Of a DNA stretch of 64,000 nucleotides, positions 26,795 to 34,998 are shown one piece after another. A model generated the notes under the pieces. The model saw only the letters and a list, made by a program, of their open reading frames with translations, ran no database searches and had not been told where the DNA came from. Position 1 is the stretch's first letter, and every line of letters begins with the position of its first letter. A program made the position numbers and the translations under genes. The stretch lies in assembly GCF_014145665.1 (NCBI RefSeq), contig NZ_JACHTD010000003.1:186001-250000 (forward strand), read 5' to 3'. The stretch comes from Myroides sp. NP-2 (lineage in GTDB: Bacteria > Bacteroidota > Bacteroidia > Flavobacteriales > Flavobacteriaceae).

Positions 26795-28699
26795 ATGACA
26801 AAAAAGCCGATTGATATCCTTCAAAAATACTGGAAACACACTTCTTTTAGGGAGCCACAAGAAGAGATTATCACATCTGTTTTACAAAAAAAAGACACTT
26901 TTGCTTTACTTCCCACGGGAGGTGGAAAAAGTATTTGCTTTCAGATTCCCGCCTTGCTTCTTCCAGGTACGTGTTTGGTGATTTCACCACTCGTTGCTTT
27001 GATGCAGGATCAGGTCAACAACCTCAATGCACTCGGCATTAAGGCTGCCGCTATTGTTGGGGGAACCTCCATAACGGATATTGATGCGATTTTAGACAAT
27101 TGCCTTTATGGGGATTATAAATTGTTGTACCTCTCCCCAGAACGATTGGAGCAAACGTGGTTATTGGAGCGCATAGAAAACTTAAAAGTGAGTGTAATCG
27201 CCGTAGACGAAGCACATTGTATTTCACAATGGGGTAATGATTTTCGTCCTGCTTATCTCAAGATCAACCAATTGCGAAAGCTCTTTCCTTCCGCACCTGT
27301 TATCGCCCTTACGGGATCGGCGAATAAACGTGTCATTTCTGACATTTGCACCCATCTCGAACTCAAAGACGTAGCGCTATTTACCAAGAGTTTTTACCGC
27401 AACAACCTCATCTATGGCGTATATAAGGTTGAAAATAAAGAAGCTATCGTTGAGCGCATTTTACAAAAACACCCTTTTCCAGCGATCATTTACGTACGCA
27501 GTAGAAAAGAAACTCAACTATTGGCCCAACGTCTTAACCAAAAGAATTTTAACGCTAACTTTTTTCACGGTGGACTACATGCCTTTGAGAAGAAAAAGCG
27601 CTTAGAAGACTGGGTTGCTGAGAAAACGCCAATTATGGTGGCAACTAATGCATTTGGAATGGGAATTGACAAAAAAAACGTCCGCAACGTCATTCACCTC
27701 CAACTGCCAGAAAATCTAGAAAATTACTACCAAGAAGCAGGTAGAGCAGGTAGAGATGAATCCAAGGCTTTTGCTTCTCTCCTTGTCTCGCCCAACGAAC
27801 CAAAATCTGTAGCTGATTGGGCCAAAGAAAATCTCTTTGACAAGGATTTTCTAAAGTTAGTCTACCGCAAACTAAACAACTACCTGAGTATCGGACTCGG
27901 CGAGGGATTCAACACCGCTTATTCTTTTAGTTTTAATCAGTTTTGTCTGCAGTACAACTTCCCCTATACGCTCACCTATAATGTCTTGCAGTTTTTAGAT
28001 CGCCAAGGAATTTGTAAGTTAACCCCAAATTCGAATAATAAAACGCAACTACAATTCATTGTTAGCAGTAGTGAATTGCTGGATTACGTCTATGACAATG
28101 AGCGACAAGAACAAGTATTGTTGCAGATTATCCGCCATTATCCGGGTATTCACGAATACAATACGCCAATTAACCTAGCCTATCTGAGCGAACAGACGGG
28201 CGAACCTCTGTTGTTTATTCAAGAATGTTTGCAACATTGGCATCAGGAAGCATTGTGTCTCTTTACCCCAGAGGAACACGACCTAGAGCTCACCTTTCTT
28301 GAAGCGTGGGAGGAGGACAAAACCATCTATAGGACGTTTCCCTTCTTGGAACAGCAAAATAAATTAAAACTAGACCAATATCAGGCCATTTACTTTTACG
28401 CACAAAATGACGATATTTGTAAAAACAAAATCATCTTGCGATACTTTGATGAAACCTTGGAGCAAGATTGCGGTAGCTGTTCCACTTGTTTACAGACGCA
28501 ACAAAAAAAGCCCCAAGTCAACATCTCTCAAGTAAAAGAACGCGTAGTACAGCATTTACAACACGAGCAAGCAGCCTCTGCCCTTGAGTTGGAAACAGCA
28601 CTGAATCTTGCCCTGCCAGATCTTCTTCTGGTATTGCAGATATTGTTGGAACAACAGAAAATTAAACTGAATAATAAAAATCAATATAGCTTAGTATAA
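26795..28699 (+). CDS. RecQ-family ATP-dependent DNA helicase
   Basis: 634 residues. Helicase motifs are complete: FREPQEEII (motif 0), LPTGGGKSICFQIP (Walker A), AVDEAHCISQWGNDFRPAY (DEAH plus aromatic loop), ALTGSA, IIYVRSRKETQ, MVATNAFGMGIDKKNV and YYQEAGRAGRD. The C-terminal zinc-binding module ends with DCGSCSTC. It unwinds DNA 3' to 5' in recombination repair. No HRDC domain is visible, and the C-terminal winged-helix part is short. The stop codon overlaps the fmt start in TAATG. Confidence 0.93.
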   Translation: MTKKPIDILQKYWKHTSFREPQEEIITSVLQKKDTFALLPTGGGKSICFQIPALLLPGTCLVISPLVALMQDQVNNLNALGIKAAAIVGGTSITDIDAILDNCLYGDYKLLYLSPERLEQTWLLERIENLKVSVIAVDEAHCISQWGNDFRPAYLKINQLRKLFPSAPVIALTGSANKRVISDICTHLELKDVALFTKSFYRNNLIYGVYKVENKEAIVERILQKHPFPAIIYVRSRKETQLLAQRLNQKNFNANFFHGGLHAFEKKKRLEDWVAEKTPIMVATNAFGMGIDKKNVRNVIHLQLPENLENYYQEAGRAGRDESKAFASLLVSPNEPKSVADWAKENLFDKDFLKLVYRKLNNYLSIGLGEGFNTAYSFSFNQFCLQYNFPYTLTYNVLQFLDRQGICKLTPNSNNKTQLQFIVSSSELLDYVYDNERQEQVLLQIIRHYPGIHEYNTPINLAYLSEQTGEPLLFIQECLQHWHQEALCLFTPEEHDLELTFLEAWEEDKTIYRTFPFLEQQNKLKLDQYQAIYFYAQNDDICKNKIILRYFDETLEQDCGSCSTCLQTQQKKPQVNISQVKERVVQHLQHEQAASALELETALNLALPDLLLVLQILLEQQKIKLNNKNQYSLV

Positions 28700-29649
28700 T
28701 GAAAGACTTACGTATCATTTTTATGGGAACCCCAGACTTTGCCGTTGGGATTCTCGATGCGATGTATCAACATAACTTCAACATTGTAGCGGTGATTACA
28801 GCACCAGATCGACCTGCAGGAAGAGGACAAAAACTGAAGTATTCGGCAGTAAAAGAATATGCTTTAACTAAAGAGCTCCCTATTTTACAGCCAACTAATT
28901 TAAAAGACGAGGCTTTTTTAGAAGAATTAGCCTCCTACCAAGCCAATTTACAAGTAGTAGTAGCTTTTCGCATGTTACCTGCGGCGGTATGGCAGATGCC
29001 TGCCTTAGGCACCTTTAACCTCCATGCCTCACTCCTACCGGATTACAGAGGGGCGGCTCCAATCAACTGGGCCATCATTAACGGAGAGACCAAAACAGGC
29101 GTAACAACCTTCTTTATCGATGAAAAAATAGATACAGGAGCGATTATCCTTAAAAAAGAAACCCCCATTGGACCGAAAGAAAATGCAGGTGAGTTACACG
29201 ATCGCCTGATGGTTTTAGGCGCCGAAACTGTAGTGGAAACCTTGCAATTAATTCAAAAAGGAGAGGTAAAAGTAGTACATCAACCCGCTGAAGACACAAA
29301 AACTGCTTATAAATTAAACCGAGACAACTGCAAAATCGATTTCAGTAAAACGGGAGTTGAAATAGAGCAACTAATCCGAGGGCTAAGCCCGTATCCAGCT
29401 GCTTGGTGCATGCTTGAAGACCGCGATTCTCAACAAGAATGGAACATCAAAATCTATGAGGCTCACTTCGAAGAAGAAGAACATCAACTACCTATAGGAC
29501 AAATAATTACAACCAAAAAAACAATAAAAGCAGCAGTAAAAAACGGCTTCTTAAACCTCGTAAAATTACAATTACCAGGCAAGAAAATGATGTTAGCAAA
29601 CGAAGTATTAAATGGACAAAATTTTAGCGAAAACACTATCGTATTATAA
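28699..29649 (+). CDS. fmt: Methionyl-tRNA formyltransferase
   Basis: 316 residues. The N-terminal formyltransferase fold contains IIFMGTPDFAVGIL, the loop APDRPAGRGQKL and the catalytic HASLLPDYRGAAPINWAI with KTGVTTF. The C-terminal OB-like domain binds tRNA. It formylates initiator Met-tRNA using 10-formyl-THF. Translationally coupled to recQ by TAATG, an arrangement I associate with Flavobacteriia. Confidence 0.96.
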   Translation: MKDLRIIFMGTPDFAVGILDAMYQHNFNIVAVITAPDRPAGRGQKLKYSAVKEYALTKELPILQPTNLKDEAFLEELASYQANLQVVVAFRMLPAAVWQMPALGTFNLHASLLPDYRGAAPINWAIINGETKTGVTTFFIDEKIDTGAIILKKETPIGPKENAGELHDRLMVLGAETVVETLQLIQKGEVKVVHQPAEDTKTAYKLNRDNCKIDFSKTGVEIEQLIRGLSPYPAAWCMLEDRDSQQEWNIKIYEAHFEEEEHQLPIGQIITTKKTIKAAVKNGFLNLVKLQLPGKKMMLANEVLNGQNFSENTIVL

Positions 29650-29732
29650 ATGCTTTTCCCTTAATAGAATACTTCACATAGAACCTTAACACAAAAAAAG
29701 ATATTCTAATTCGTTTTTTTTTTTGAAAAAGC

Positions 29733-29762
29733 TTGTTTTATAACTTTATAACCCTAAATTTG
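29733..29762 (+). promoter_or_regulatory. Consensus promoter of the HU gene
   Basis: TTG (29733-29735), 19-nt spacer, TAAATTTG (29755-29762): a textbook flavobacterial -33/-7 pair, 42 nt before the HU start codon. Confidence 0.75.
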
Positions 29763-29804
29763 TAAGAAGAACGTTAATAAAGTTAACCTTTAAAAAAAAT
29801 TATT

Positions 29805-30080
29805 ATGAACAAAACAGAATTAATCGATGCTATCGCAAAAGATGCAGAGATCAGTAAAGTTGCAGCTAAAAAAGCTTTAGAATCTTTCTTATCTAACGTT
29901 GAATCTACTTTAGCTAAAGGAGACAAAATTTCATTAGTAGGTTTCGGTTCATGGTCAGTATCTGAAAGAGCTGCTAGAGAAGGAAGAAACCCACAAACTG
30001 GAAAAACAATCAAAATTGCTGCTAAAAAAGTAGTTAAATTTAAAGCTGGGTCTGAATTAGAAGGATCTGTGAACAAGTAA
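29805..30080 (+). CDS. HU-family DNA-binding protein
   Basis: 91 residues. MNKTELIDAIAKDAEISKVA begins the helical dimerisation part, GFGSWSVSERAAREGRNPQT is the beta-arm with the GRNPxTG signature, and IAAKKVVKFKAGSELEGSVN ends the protein. It bends and compacts DNA as a dimer. It has its own strong promoter (29733-29762) and terminator (30130-30164), as expected for a highly expressed nucleoid protein. Codon use is notably biased to TTA, AAA, GCT and GTT. Confidence 0.96.
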   Translation: MNKTELIDAIAKDAEISKVAAKKALESFLSNVESTLAKGDKISLVGFGSWSVSERAAREGRNPQTGKTIKIAAKKVVKFKAGSELEGSVNK

Positions 30081-30129
30081 TTACTGACTTTGTTTATGTA
30101 GATAAACACATCAAAATAGTAAAAAATTA

Positions 30130-30164
30130 AAAAAGTCTTATTATATTGTATAATGAGACTTTTT
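30130..30164 (+). terminator. Terminator of the HU gene
   Basis: AAAAAGTCTTATTA pairs with TAATGAGACTTTTT (one G-U), followed by T residues. Confidence 0.75.
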
Positions 30165-30177
30165 TTATGCCTATTCT

Positions 30178-30741
30178 ATGACACAACACGAGATCAACAA
30201 AGGGGATTATTTAATTGCACTACCCTCTGCCTACAATCCCAATGATGTAGAATTTAATCAATCGGTGATTCTGTTAACAGATCACAATATCGATGGTTGT
30301 ATGGGCTTTATTTTAAATAAACCAACTCCCTATATACTCAGTGAGCTTGTGCCCGAAAGCAATGGTGCCTTTACAGTGTATCACGGAGGTCCTGTAGAAT
30401 CCGATCGCCTATTTTGCATTCACAAATGCCCCGATCTTATTCCTGATAGCATCGCAATTACGGATCAACTGTATTGGGGTGGTGATTTTAACAGCATCTT
30501 CTCCCATATCGAAACGGGACTACTCACTCATTTAGACCTGCGCTTTTTTATGGGATATGCCGGTTGGGACAACGGTCAGTTGGAAATGGAACTTTCCAAT
30601 CAGCACTGGATCAAAACCCAATCCCTGCGCTTTAATCCCCTAGAACAACCTACTAAAACATACTGGAAACAAGCCCTACAAACACTAGGGAAAGATTTTA
30701 GCATCTGGTTCAATGCACCAGAAAACCCCAATTTAAATTGA
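30178..30741 (+). CDS. YqgE/AlgH family protein
   Basis: 187 residues. Family blocks are clear: GDYLIALPSA, FNQSVILLTDHNIDGCMGFI, LNKPTP, VYHGGPVESDRLF and the later FFMGYAGWDNGQLEMEL. The family is widespread, with no settled molecular function; AlgH was first linked to alginate regulation. The upstream terminator at 30130-30164 ends only 13 nt before the ATG, so its own promoter would have to lie in or before the hairpin, or it depends on read-through from HU. Confidence 0.93.
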   Translation: MTQHEINKGDYLIALPSAYNPNDVEFNQSVILLTDHNIDGCMGFILNKPTPYILSELVPESNGAFTVYHGGPVESDRLFCIHKCPDLIPDSIAITDQLYWGGDFNSIFSHIETGLLTHLDLRFFMGYAGWDNGQLEMELSNQHWIKTQSLRFNPLEQPTKTYWKQALQTLGKDFSIWFNAPENPNLN

Positions 30742-30763
30742 TTTTTTATTGGTGATGCGTGAT

Positions 30764-30786
30764 ACGTAAACCGTTAACTGTAAACA
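30764..30786 (-). repeat. Dispersed TTTACAGTTAACGGTTTACG word
   Basis: CGTAAACCGTTAACTGTAAACA here matches, inverted, the word GTTTACGGTTGACGGTTTAC at 52210-52229 and resembles CCGTTGACAGTTTACGGTAA at 45280-45299. All three copies lie beside terminator hairpins. Confidence 0.5.
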
Positions 30787-30833
30787 ATATAATAAGAGAT
30801 GGCTTGCAATTGCAAGCCATCTCTTATTATATT
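30786..30833. terminator. Perfect 48-bp palindrome between convergent genes
   Basis: Every position from 30786 to 30833 pairs about the centre 30809/30810 with no loop; the core reads GATGGCTTGCAATTGC. It separates yqgE (plus) from the aminotransferase (minus) and would form a cruciform or hairpin in either transcript. The core is nearly the same as that of the palindrome at 52159-52208. Confidence 0.7.
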
Positions 30834-30882
30834 CAGATACATTTACTCATCTCCCTTTTCTCATCTCTCATCACCCAAAAAA

Positions 30883-31728
30883 CTACATCAATCTAATTTT
30901 CGCATTTAAGCGATCCAATAACTCTTTAGACACTTGTGTGGTAAAAGTTTTCTTTCTGTATTTTGTTATAGGTTGGATTCCCACAATTACGTTGGTGATG
31001 AAGATCTCATCTGCTTTTTGCAATTCAAAAGGCGAGATTGGACTCTCTTCTAAGGTCAAATTAGGGTGTTTTGCGAGCAGTTCGATGATTTGCTTGCGCA
31101 TTATACCTTTGACACAACCTTCGTCTAAAGGCGGGGTTTTAATTGTGTTTTGACTAACGACAAATAAATTTCCGTTGACTGCTTCGATGATATTTTTTTT
31201 ATCATTGACCAACAAACAGTTTTGGTAGTCGTTTTCTGAGGCAAAAATACTAGCCAATACATTCACTGCTCGGTTTGTCGTTTTCACGGTAGACAACAGA
31301 TTGGCTGCCACGTAAAAATCTTTGTATAGTTCTACCTCATAGGCTTGGTCTTGGAAAGTGTATAAGGCTTCCTCCAATGCTTCTGCTGTAGCGACAAATC
31401 CGATGGTTTTATTTTCTTGAGGCAGGTACTTACCTGTTGCGTCGCGATAAACGGTTAGGCGTACGCGAAAAGCTTTTGCTTGACTTGCAGTAGCCTCTAC
31501 TGTTTTTATTATTTCTTCTTGGAAGTTTTCTAAGGTAAAGTGCATGGGAATTTCCATGCGCATGATTCGCATGGAAGACATCAATCTAAAGTAGTGATCT
31601 TCAGCGAATAATACTTTTTTATCGAGAACTCGAACTGTTTCAAAAACAGCGTCACCATATAAAAAACCGCGGTTGTTTTCTATGGCTAGGTCTGTAGTAG
31701 AAACAAGTTTGCCGTTAACATTAATCAT
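30883..31728 (-). CDS. Class IV aminotransferase (aminodeoxychorismate lyase/BCAT-like)
   Basis: 281 residues. Fold-type IV PLP features are: NRGFLYGDAVFETVRV near the N-terminus, STVKTTNR with the PLP-binding Lys, IIEAVNGNLFVV, and the C-terminal ADEIFITNVIVGIQPI. The short length and the sequence around LYGDAVFET favour 4-amino-4-deoxychorismate lyase (PabC, folate pathway) over branched-chain aminotransferase, but assignment inside this family is unreliable. A START-like gene lies 54 nt upstream on the same strand. Confidence 0.8.
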   Translation of the reverse strand: MINVNGKLVSTTDLAIENNRGFLYGDAVFETVRVLDKKVLFAEDHYFRLMSSMRIMRMEIPMHFTLENFQEEIIKTVEATASQAKAFRVRLTVYRDATGKYLPQENKTIGFVATAEALEEALYTFQDQAYEVELYKDFYVAANLLSTVKTTNRAVNVLASIFASENDYQNCLLVNDKKNIIEAVNGNLFVVSQNTIKTPPLDEGCVKGIMRKQIIELLAKHPNLTLEESPISPFELQKADEIFITNVIVGIQPITKYRKKTFTTQVSKELLDRLNAKIRLM

Positions 31729-31782
31729 AGTTCTAATTTGTGATTACTATTAACGGCAAATATAAGTTATATTTTATGGAAT

Positions 31783-32169
31783 CTAAGCAGATCCTAGGAC
31801 TTGTTTTAAATCCATAATTTGATTTTCCCACAATTGTTTTGATTCATCTATTTCATCTGCTACCGCAAAATCAGTTACGATAATGGTGACATCTTTGGTC
31901 AACTCATCGCGTATTATTTTTATTTCAAAGTAGTACTCTGTGTCTTCTCCATCTTCATCTAACCATCTGTAACGCACTCTTTCGTCCGTTTTTCGCGTAA
32001 CTACTCTTGCTTTTTCTTCTGAATCCCCCCATATAAAAGAATAAACCTCTCCTCTTGAATTCACGTTATCCGCAAACCATTCGCTTAATCCTGAAGGATC
32101 TGACACGTATTGATATAACAATTGAGGGGATGAATTTATAGAAAATTCTAACTCATATTTTTCTTTCAT
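31783..32169 (-). CDS. START-like domain protein
   Basis: 128 residues with the helix-grip pattern: YELEFSINSSPQLLYQYVSD, PSGLSEWFADNVNSRGEVYS, IWGDSEEKARVV and the final long helix IDESKQLWENQIMDLKQVLG. It resembles the Bacteroidota START-like (AHSA1-related) proteins that bind hydrophobic ligands. It is likely cytoplasmic. It may be co-transcribed with the class IV aminotransferase; no ligand can be named. Confidence 0.85.
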   Translation of the reverse strand: MKEKYELEFSINSSPQLLYQYVSDPSGLSEWFADNVNSRGEVYSFIWGDSEEKARVVTRKTDERVRYRWLDEDGEDTEYYFEIKIIRDELTKDVTIIVTDFAVADEIDESKQLWENQIMDLKQVLGSA

Positions 32170-32248
32170 AGCTGTACTTAAAAAGTTATAATTCCTCGAA
32201 TATAAACATATTTTGCTAATAAAAAAATATTTTTTAAGAAGGCTTCTC

Positions 32249-32279
32249 TTTGGTTTGTTTGAAAATTATAGTAACTTTG
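32249..32279 (+). promoter_or_regulatory. Consensus promoter of tRNA-Met
   Basis: TTTG (32249-32252), 19-nt spacer, TAACTTTG (32272-32279). The predicted transcript begins about 33 nt before the tRNA. Confidence 0.7.
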
Positions 32280-32318
32280 CACTCGCATTCCCAAAAAAGG
32301 AATAAATAACCGAAAAAT

Positions 32319-32392
32319 GGCGAGGTAGCTCAGTCGGTTAGAGCGCAGGATTCATAACCCTGAGGTCACGGGTTCAACTCCCGTCTTCGCTA
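32319..32392 (+). tRNA. tRNA-Met (CAT anticodon)
   Basis: A full cloverleaf is readable: acceptor GGCGAGG pairs with CTTCGCT (two G-U), D-arm TAGCTCAGTCGG, anticodon loop TTCATAA, T-arm GGGTTCAACTCCC. CCA is not encoded. GC-rich stem pairs expected of an initiator are absent, so it is an elongator-type Met tRNA, or possibly Ile-CAT that would be modified to lysidine. A terminator hairpin follows at 32398-32432. Confidence 0.93.
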
Positions 32393-32397
32393 CAAGC

Positions 32398-32432
32398 AAA
32401 AAAGACTTAATCGAGAGATTAGGTCTTTTTTT
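32398..32432 (+). terminator. Terminator of the tRNA gene
   Basis: AAAAAGACTTAATC pairs imperfectly with GATTAGGTCTTTTT and is followed by T residues. Confidence 0.75.
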
Positions 32433-32533
32433 GTTTACACTTGTATGGATTATAAATAAAGGTAAAAAAAGGAGACTTTCAACAGTTTTCATTCGCTTTC
32501 TATTGAGTATTTTTCATAAACCACTAACGGTCA

Positions 32534-32585
32534 ACTAAAAACCTCTTTAATCCGATTGGATAGGTTGGGATGGCAGTATTTTATT
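32534..32585. repeat. Diverged direct repeat, copy 1 of the lipoprotein module boundary
   Basis: AAAAACCTCTTTAATCCG...TTGG is similar to 33641-33692 (AAAAACCCCTTTGATCCG...TTGG). Each copy sits just past the stop of one of the two paralogous lipoprotein genes, so gene and flank seem to have been duplicated together as a unit of about 1.1 kb. Confidence 0.5.
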
Positions 32586-32598
32586 CTAACTTTAGTAG

Positions 32599-33117
32599 TT
32601 ACTCAATAACCACAACTTCTTTTTTTATTTCCTCAAATATTCTGTCAAAATGAACAGAATCACGCTTTCCTTTGTCATTAAAATAGTTATACATAATTTC
32701 ATCGTGAATTACAACGAAAAACAAATATTTACCTTTATCTTCTATTTTAAAATTTCCTAAAGTGAATAGTTTATTAGGAATCAATATAGAATCTTTTGCT
32801 TTAAAAGCAATATCTTCATTTCTTTCACCTACTTTAATTGGGTTGTAATAGAACATAGTTATAGTTCTAAAGTTTATTGTGTCTACCATTGGATCTACTA
32901 TTGTATCAAAAGGACTATCAAATTTAAATACAATATCATAAGCTTGATTTACTTTCAATGTGTCAGGCAAATCGAATGTATATGTAATATTACCACGGAG
33001 AGTTTTAGTCCGTGATTCTGTTAATTGCATTCCATTATATTCTTCATAGAAATCCTCTTTCTTTTGCTTTTTTTCACATGAAATAAGGAGTAATAAAAAT
33101 AAACTTACTATTCTCAT
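32599..33117 (-). CDS. Small lipoprotein, paralogue of the gene at 33688-34197
   Basis: 172 residues. The signal MRIVSLFLLLLISC places the lipid-modified Cys at residue 14. The mature part is beta-rich with FDLPDTLKVNQAYDIVFKFD and ends FEEIKKEVVVIE. The protein at 33688-34197 has the same layout (MRKVSL start, DFPDTVYS, SHYDSII, ending KKVVVIDKE), so they are diverged duplicates. Its ATG overlaps in TAATG the stop of a decayed frame upstream (33117-33263) that resembles the Rhs tail. A role as immunity partner of an Rhs toxin is inferred from this context only. Confidence 0.7.
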   Translation of the reverse strand: MRIVSLFLLLLISCEKKQKKEDFYEEYNGMQLTESRTKTLRGNITYTFDLPDTLKVNQAYDIVFKFDSPFDTIVDPMVDTINFRTITMFYYNPIKVGERNEDIAFKAKDSILIPNKLFTLGNFKIEDKGKYLFFVVIHDEIMYNYFNDKGKRDSVHFDRIFEEIKKEVVVIE

Positions 33118-33263
33118 TACAAATTAGATTTAGCATTTAACATATTAGCTGTATTCAACTTTCGTAGAGAATCTCTTTGCTTATTTAATCTCTAATCCCT
33201 TTGTCGAATCTGACTTTCTTTCATAAAAGTATCTCTCTGCTCTGGTACAATATAAAAAACTAC
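33117..33263 (-). pseudogene. Possible remnant of a second Rhs C-terminal tail
   Basis: On the minus strand the frame ending at 33117-33119 reads FYIVPEQRDTFMKESQIRQR, then D, an in-frame TAG at 33192-33194, then RLNKQRDSLRKLNTANMLNA. The pattern VPxxRDT...LNxRDSL recalls the end of the Rhs fragment at 34201 (VPRDTTVNRQ...ELNTRDSL). Both frames run directly into a lipoprotein gene. The similarity is short, so this is a tentative call. Confidence 0.35.
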
Positions 33264-33640
33264 TTTAAAAATATACGCTACAACTGTTTACTTTTATTGC
33301 GATTGATTACGTACTGCAAAACACTTTTTAAATCAATTGTATGCCTTTAAATTGTAGTGTACGTTAGAATTCATCTCCTTTATAGCACTAAAAAACATTT
33401 CCCCTTTTGTCATACTGAACATAGTGAAGTAACTGACTAAAACCCACTACTCTTTTTACTACACCATTGTTGCTTTTTTGTAGTCTTAGGCTGTACTTTA
33501 CCTTTTTAAACACTTTACCATTGTCGTTGGTTAAAGTCGAAGCCTTTTTTAATAGTGTAACGGTGGTAGGGTGTTTCTTTTTTTTCTCTAAACAATCCCC
33601 CTTAAAAAAAGTCTTTTCTAATTGTCATACTGAGTGAAAC
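33264..33640. repeat. Non-coding spacer with REP-like GTCATACTGA words
   Basis: No coding frame. It contains TTGTCATACTGAACATAGTGA at about 33408 and TTGTCATACTGAGTGAAACG at about 33623, which resemble the GTCATnCTGAGCGAAGCGAAG words dispersed in many Bacteroidota genomes. Confidence 0.4.
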
Positions 33641-33692
33641 GAAGTAAAAACCCCTTTGATCCGTTTTGGAAGATTGGGGGAAATGTATTATT
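33641..33692. repeat. Diverged direct repeat, copy 2 of the lipoprotein module boundary
   Basis: Partner of 32534-32585; see that entry. The copies are 1107 bp apart, about the size of one lipoprotein gene plus its flank. Confidence 0.5.
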
Positions 33693-34197
33693 CTTTGTCG
33701 ATTACAACTACTTTTTTTGTTACTCTTACTTCATCTTCTAACCATCTAATTTGATCTATTCCCTCTTCATTTTTTTTATGTAAATCTATTAGAATTAAAT
33801 CATTTATAACCCCATCAATATAAAACACCCCAGGGTTTTCAAATTTAAGCATGAAATAAATCGATCTATTATCGTATGCACCAAATGTATCCTTAACAAT
33901 ACTTTTTAAATAAGCGTAATCGTAATCTATACTATTTGTAGTGGTTATTATCAAACGTGCATATCTATTAGTATCCTTAACTCCAAAATCAGTTATTATA
34001 GAATCATAATGGCTTTTGTAGCTAACTAAACCATAATTATCTTCTTTAGAATATACTGTATCTGGAAAATCTATATCATAAACAATTCTATTTTCATCAA
34101 AATAAATTTTATCCTGGTTTGAATCATTATTTTTAACTCGACCATCACAATTGTAAAAGAATATTCCTATTAAAACTATTAAACTAACTTTTCTCAT
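33688..34197 (-). CDS. Small lipoprotein next to the Rhs cassette, candidate immunity protein
   Basis: 169 residues. The signal MRKVSLIVLIGIFFYNC gives a lipoprotein with Cys17 (a weak lipobox, FYNC). The mature region is rich in Asp, Tyr and beta-strand pattern (IVYDIDFPDTVYS, DYDYAYLKSIVKD, GVFYIDGVINDLILIDL). It begins 3 nt after the stop of the Rhs C-terminal fragment, a toxin-immunity-like arrangement. It has a paralogue at 32599-33117. I recognise no named immunity family; a lipid-anchored periplasmic location would suit protection against an incoming toxin. Function is inferred. Confidence 0.7.
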   Translation of the reverse strand: MRKVSLIVLIGIFFYNCDGRVKNNDSNQDKIYFDENRIVYDIDFPDTVYSKEDNYGLVSYKSHYDSIITDFGVKDTNRYARLIITTTNSIDYDYAYLKSIVKDTFGAYDNRSIYFMLKFENPGVFYIDGVINDLILIDLHKKNEEGIDQIRWLEDEVRVTKKVVVIDKE

Positions 34198-34200
34198 TAT

Positions 34201-34998
34201 TTATCTTCTATTATAATAATCCCTCATTTTTATTCCATTTAAAGAATCTCTTGTATTTAATTCTTTGACGATTGGAGCATCTTGCCTATTTACTGTTGTA
34301 TCTCTTGGTACTGGAGTATGAAAGGTAGATCCATTATCTCTAAAAGGTTTAGTTGCACTATAGTCTATTCGTTGCATCGTAACCTTATCCAAAGTAGGCA
34401 CAACAGGTACTATCGGTTGTGGTGAAATCGGTTGATTATTTGCTTTAGGCGCAAAAGTATTACTTCCATCAGGTACAACTCCTGGCAACACCGTTTCAGG
34501 CCCAAACACATCCATGGCAAAAATCATAAATATTGTCATATCCACCCAACGCGTAAATCTATTTCCTTTTGGCGATTCTAAAGGAGATGATTTACCTCCT
34601 TCCACAGTAAAACTCATTCCTTCCAATTTCCAATTACTAAAACCTCTTTTAAAATGATTATACCCTGATTTTTCCTTATTTCTCTCAAAATCAGAAGCTA
34701 ATTTATCAGCTCCACGTTGCAAATTAATAACAATTTCATCTAATACGGTTCCCATATTGGATACTACTGTATTCATAATATTTCCTAATTCTGGTTGTTT
34801 CTTCGGATCACCGTCGCCAGGGTTTTGTGCACTCATCCCCGTAGGGTCAATCAAATTAACCGGGTTATTGTGTACATAATGGTATGGATTCCATCCTGGG
34901 AATTGATCTGCTAGCGGATCCACACTCAAAAATATACTCGCTCCAGGATCATAATAACGTGCTCCATAATAGTAGTAGCCTGTGCTTTGATCTAATTC
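34201..34998 (-). pseudogene. Orphan Rhs C-terminal cassette (start-less)
   Basis: From 34998 downward the frame reads ELDQSTGYYYYGARYYDPG, ASIFLSVDPLADQFPGWNPY, HYVHNNPVNLIDPTG: the end of an Rhs/YD-repeat core. About 211 residues of unique C-terminal domain follow, with one hydrophobic stretch (WVDMTIFMIFAMDVFG). A TAA at 34999-35001 lies directly upstream in frame, and the first ATG is at 34836, after the core; only TTG or GTG could start earlier. The remaining 1000 or more residues of an Rhs protein are absent. This is how silent, recombination-ready toxin cassettes look. No known toxin fold was recognised. It abuts a lipoprotein gene. Confidence 0.75.
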
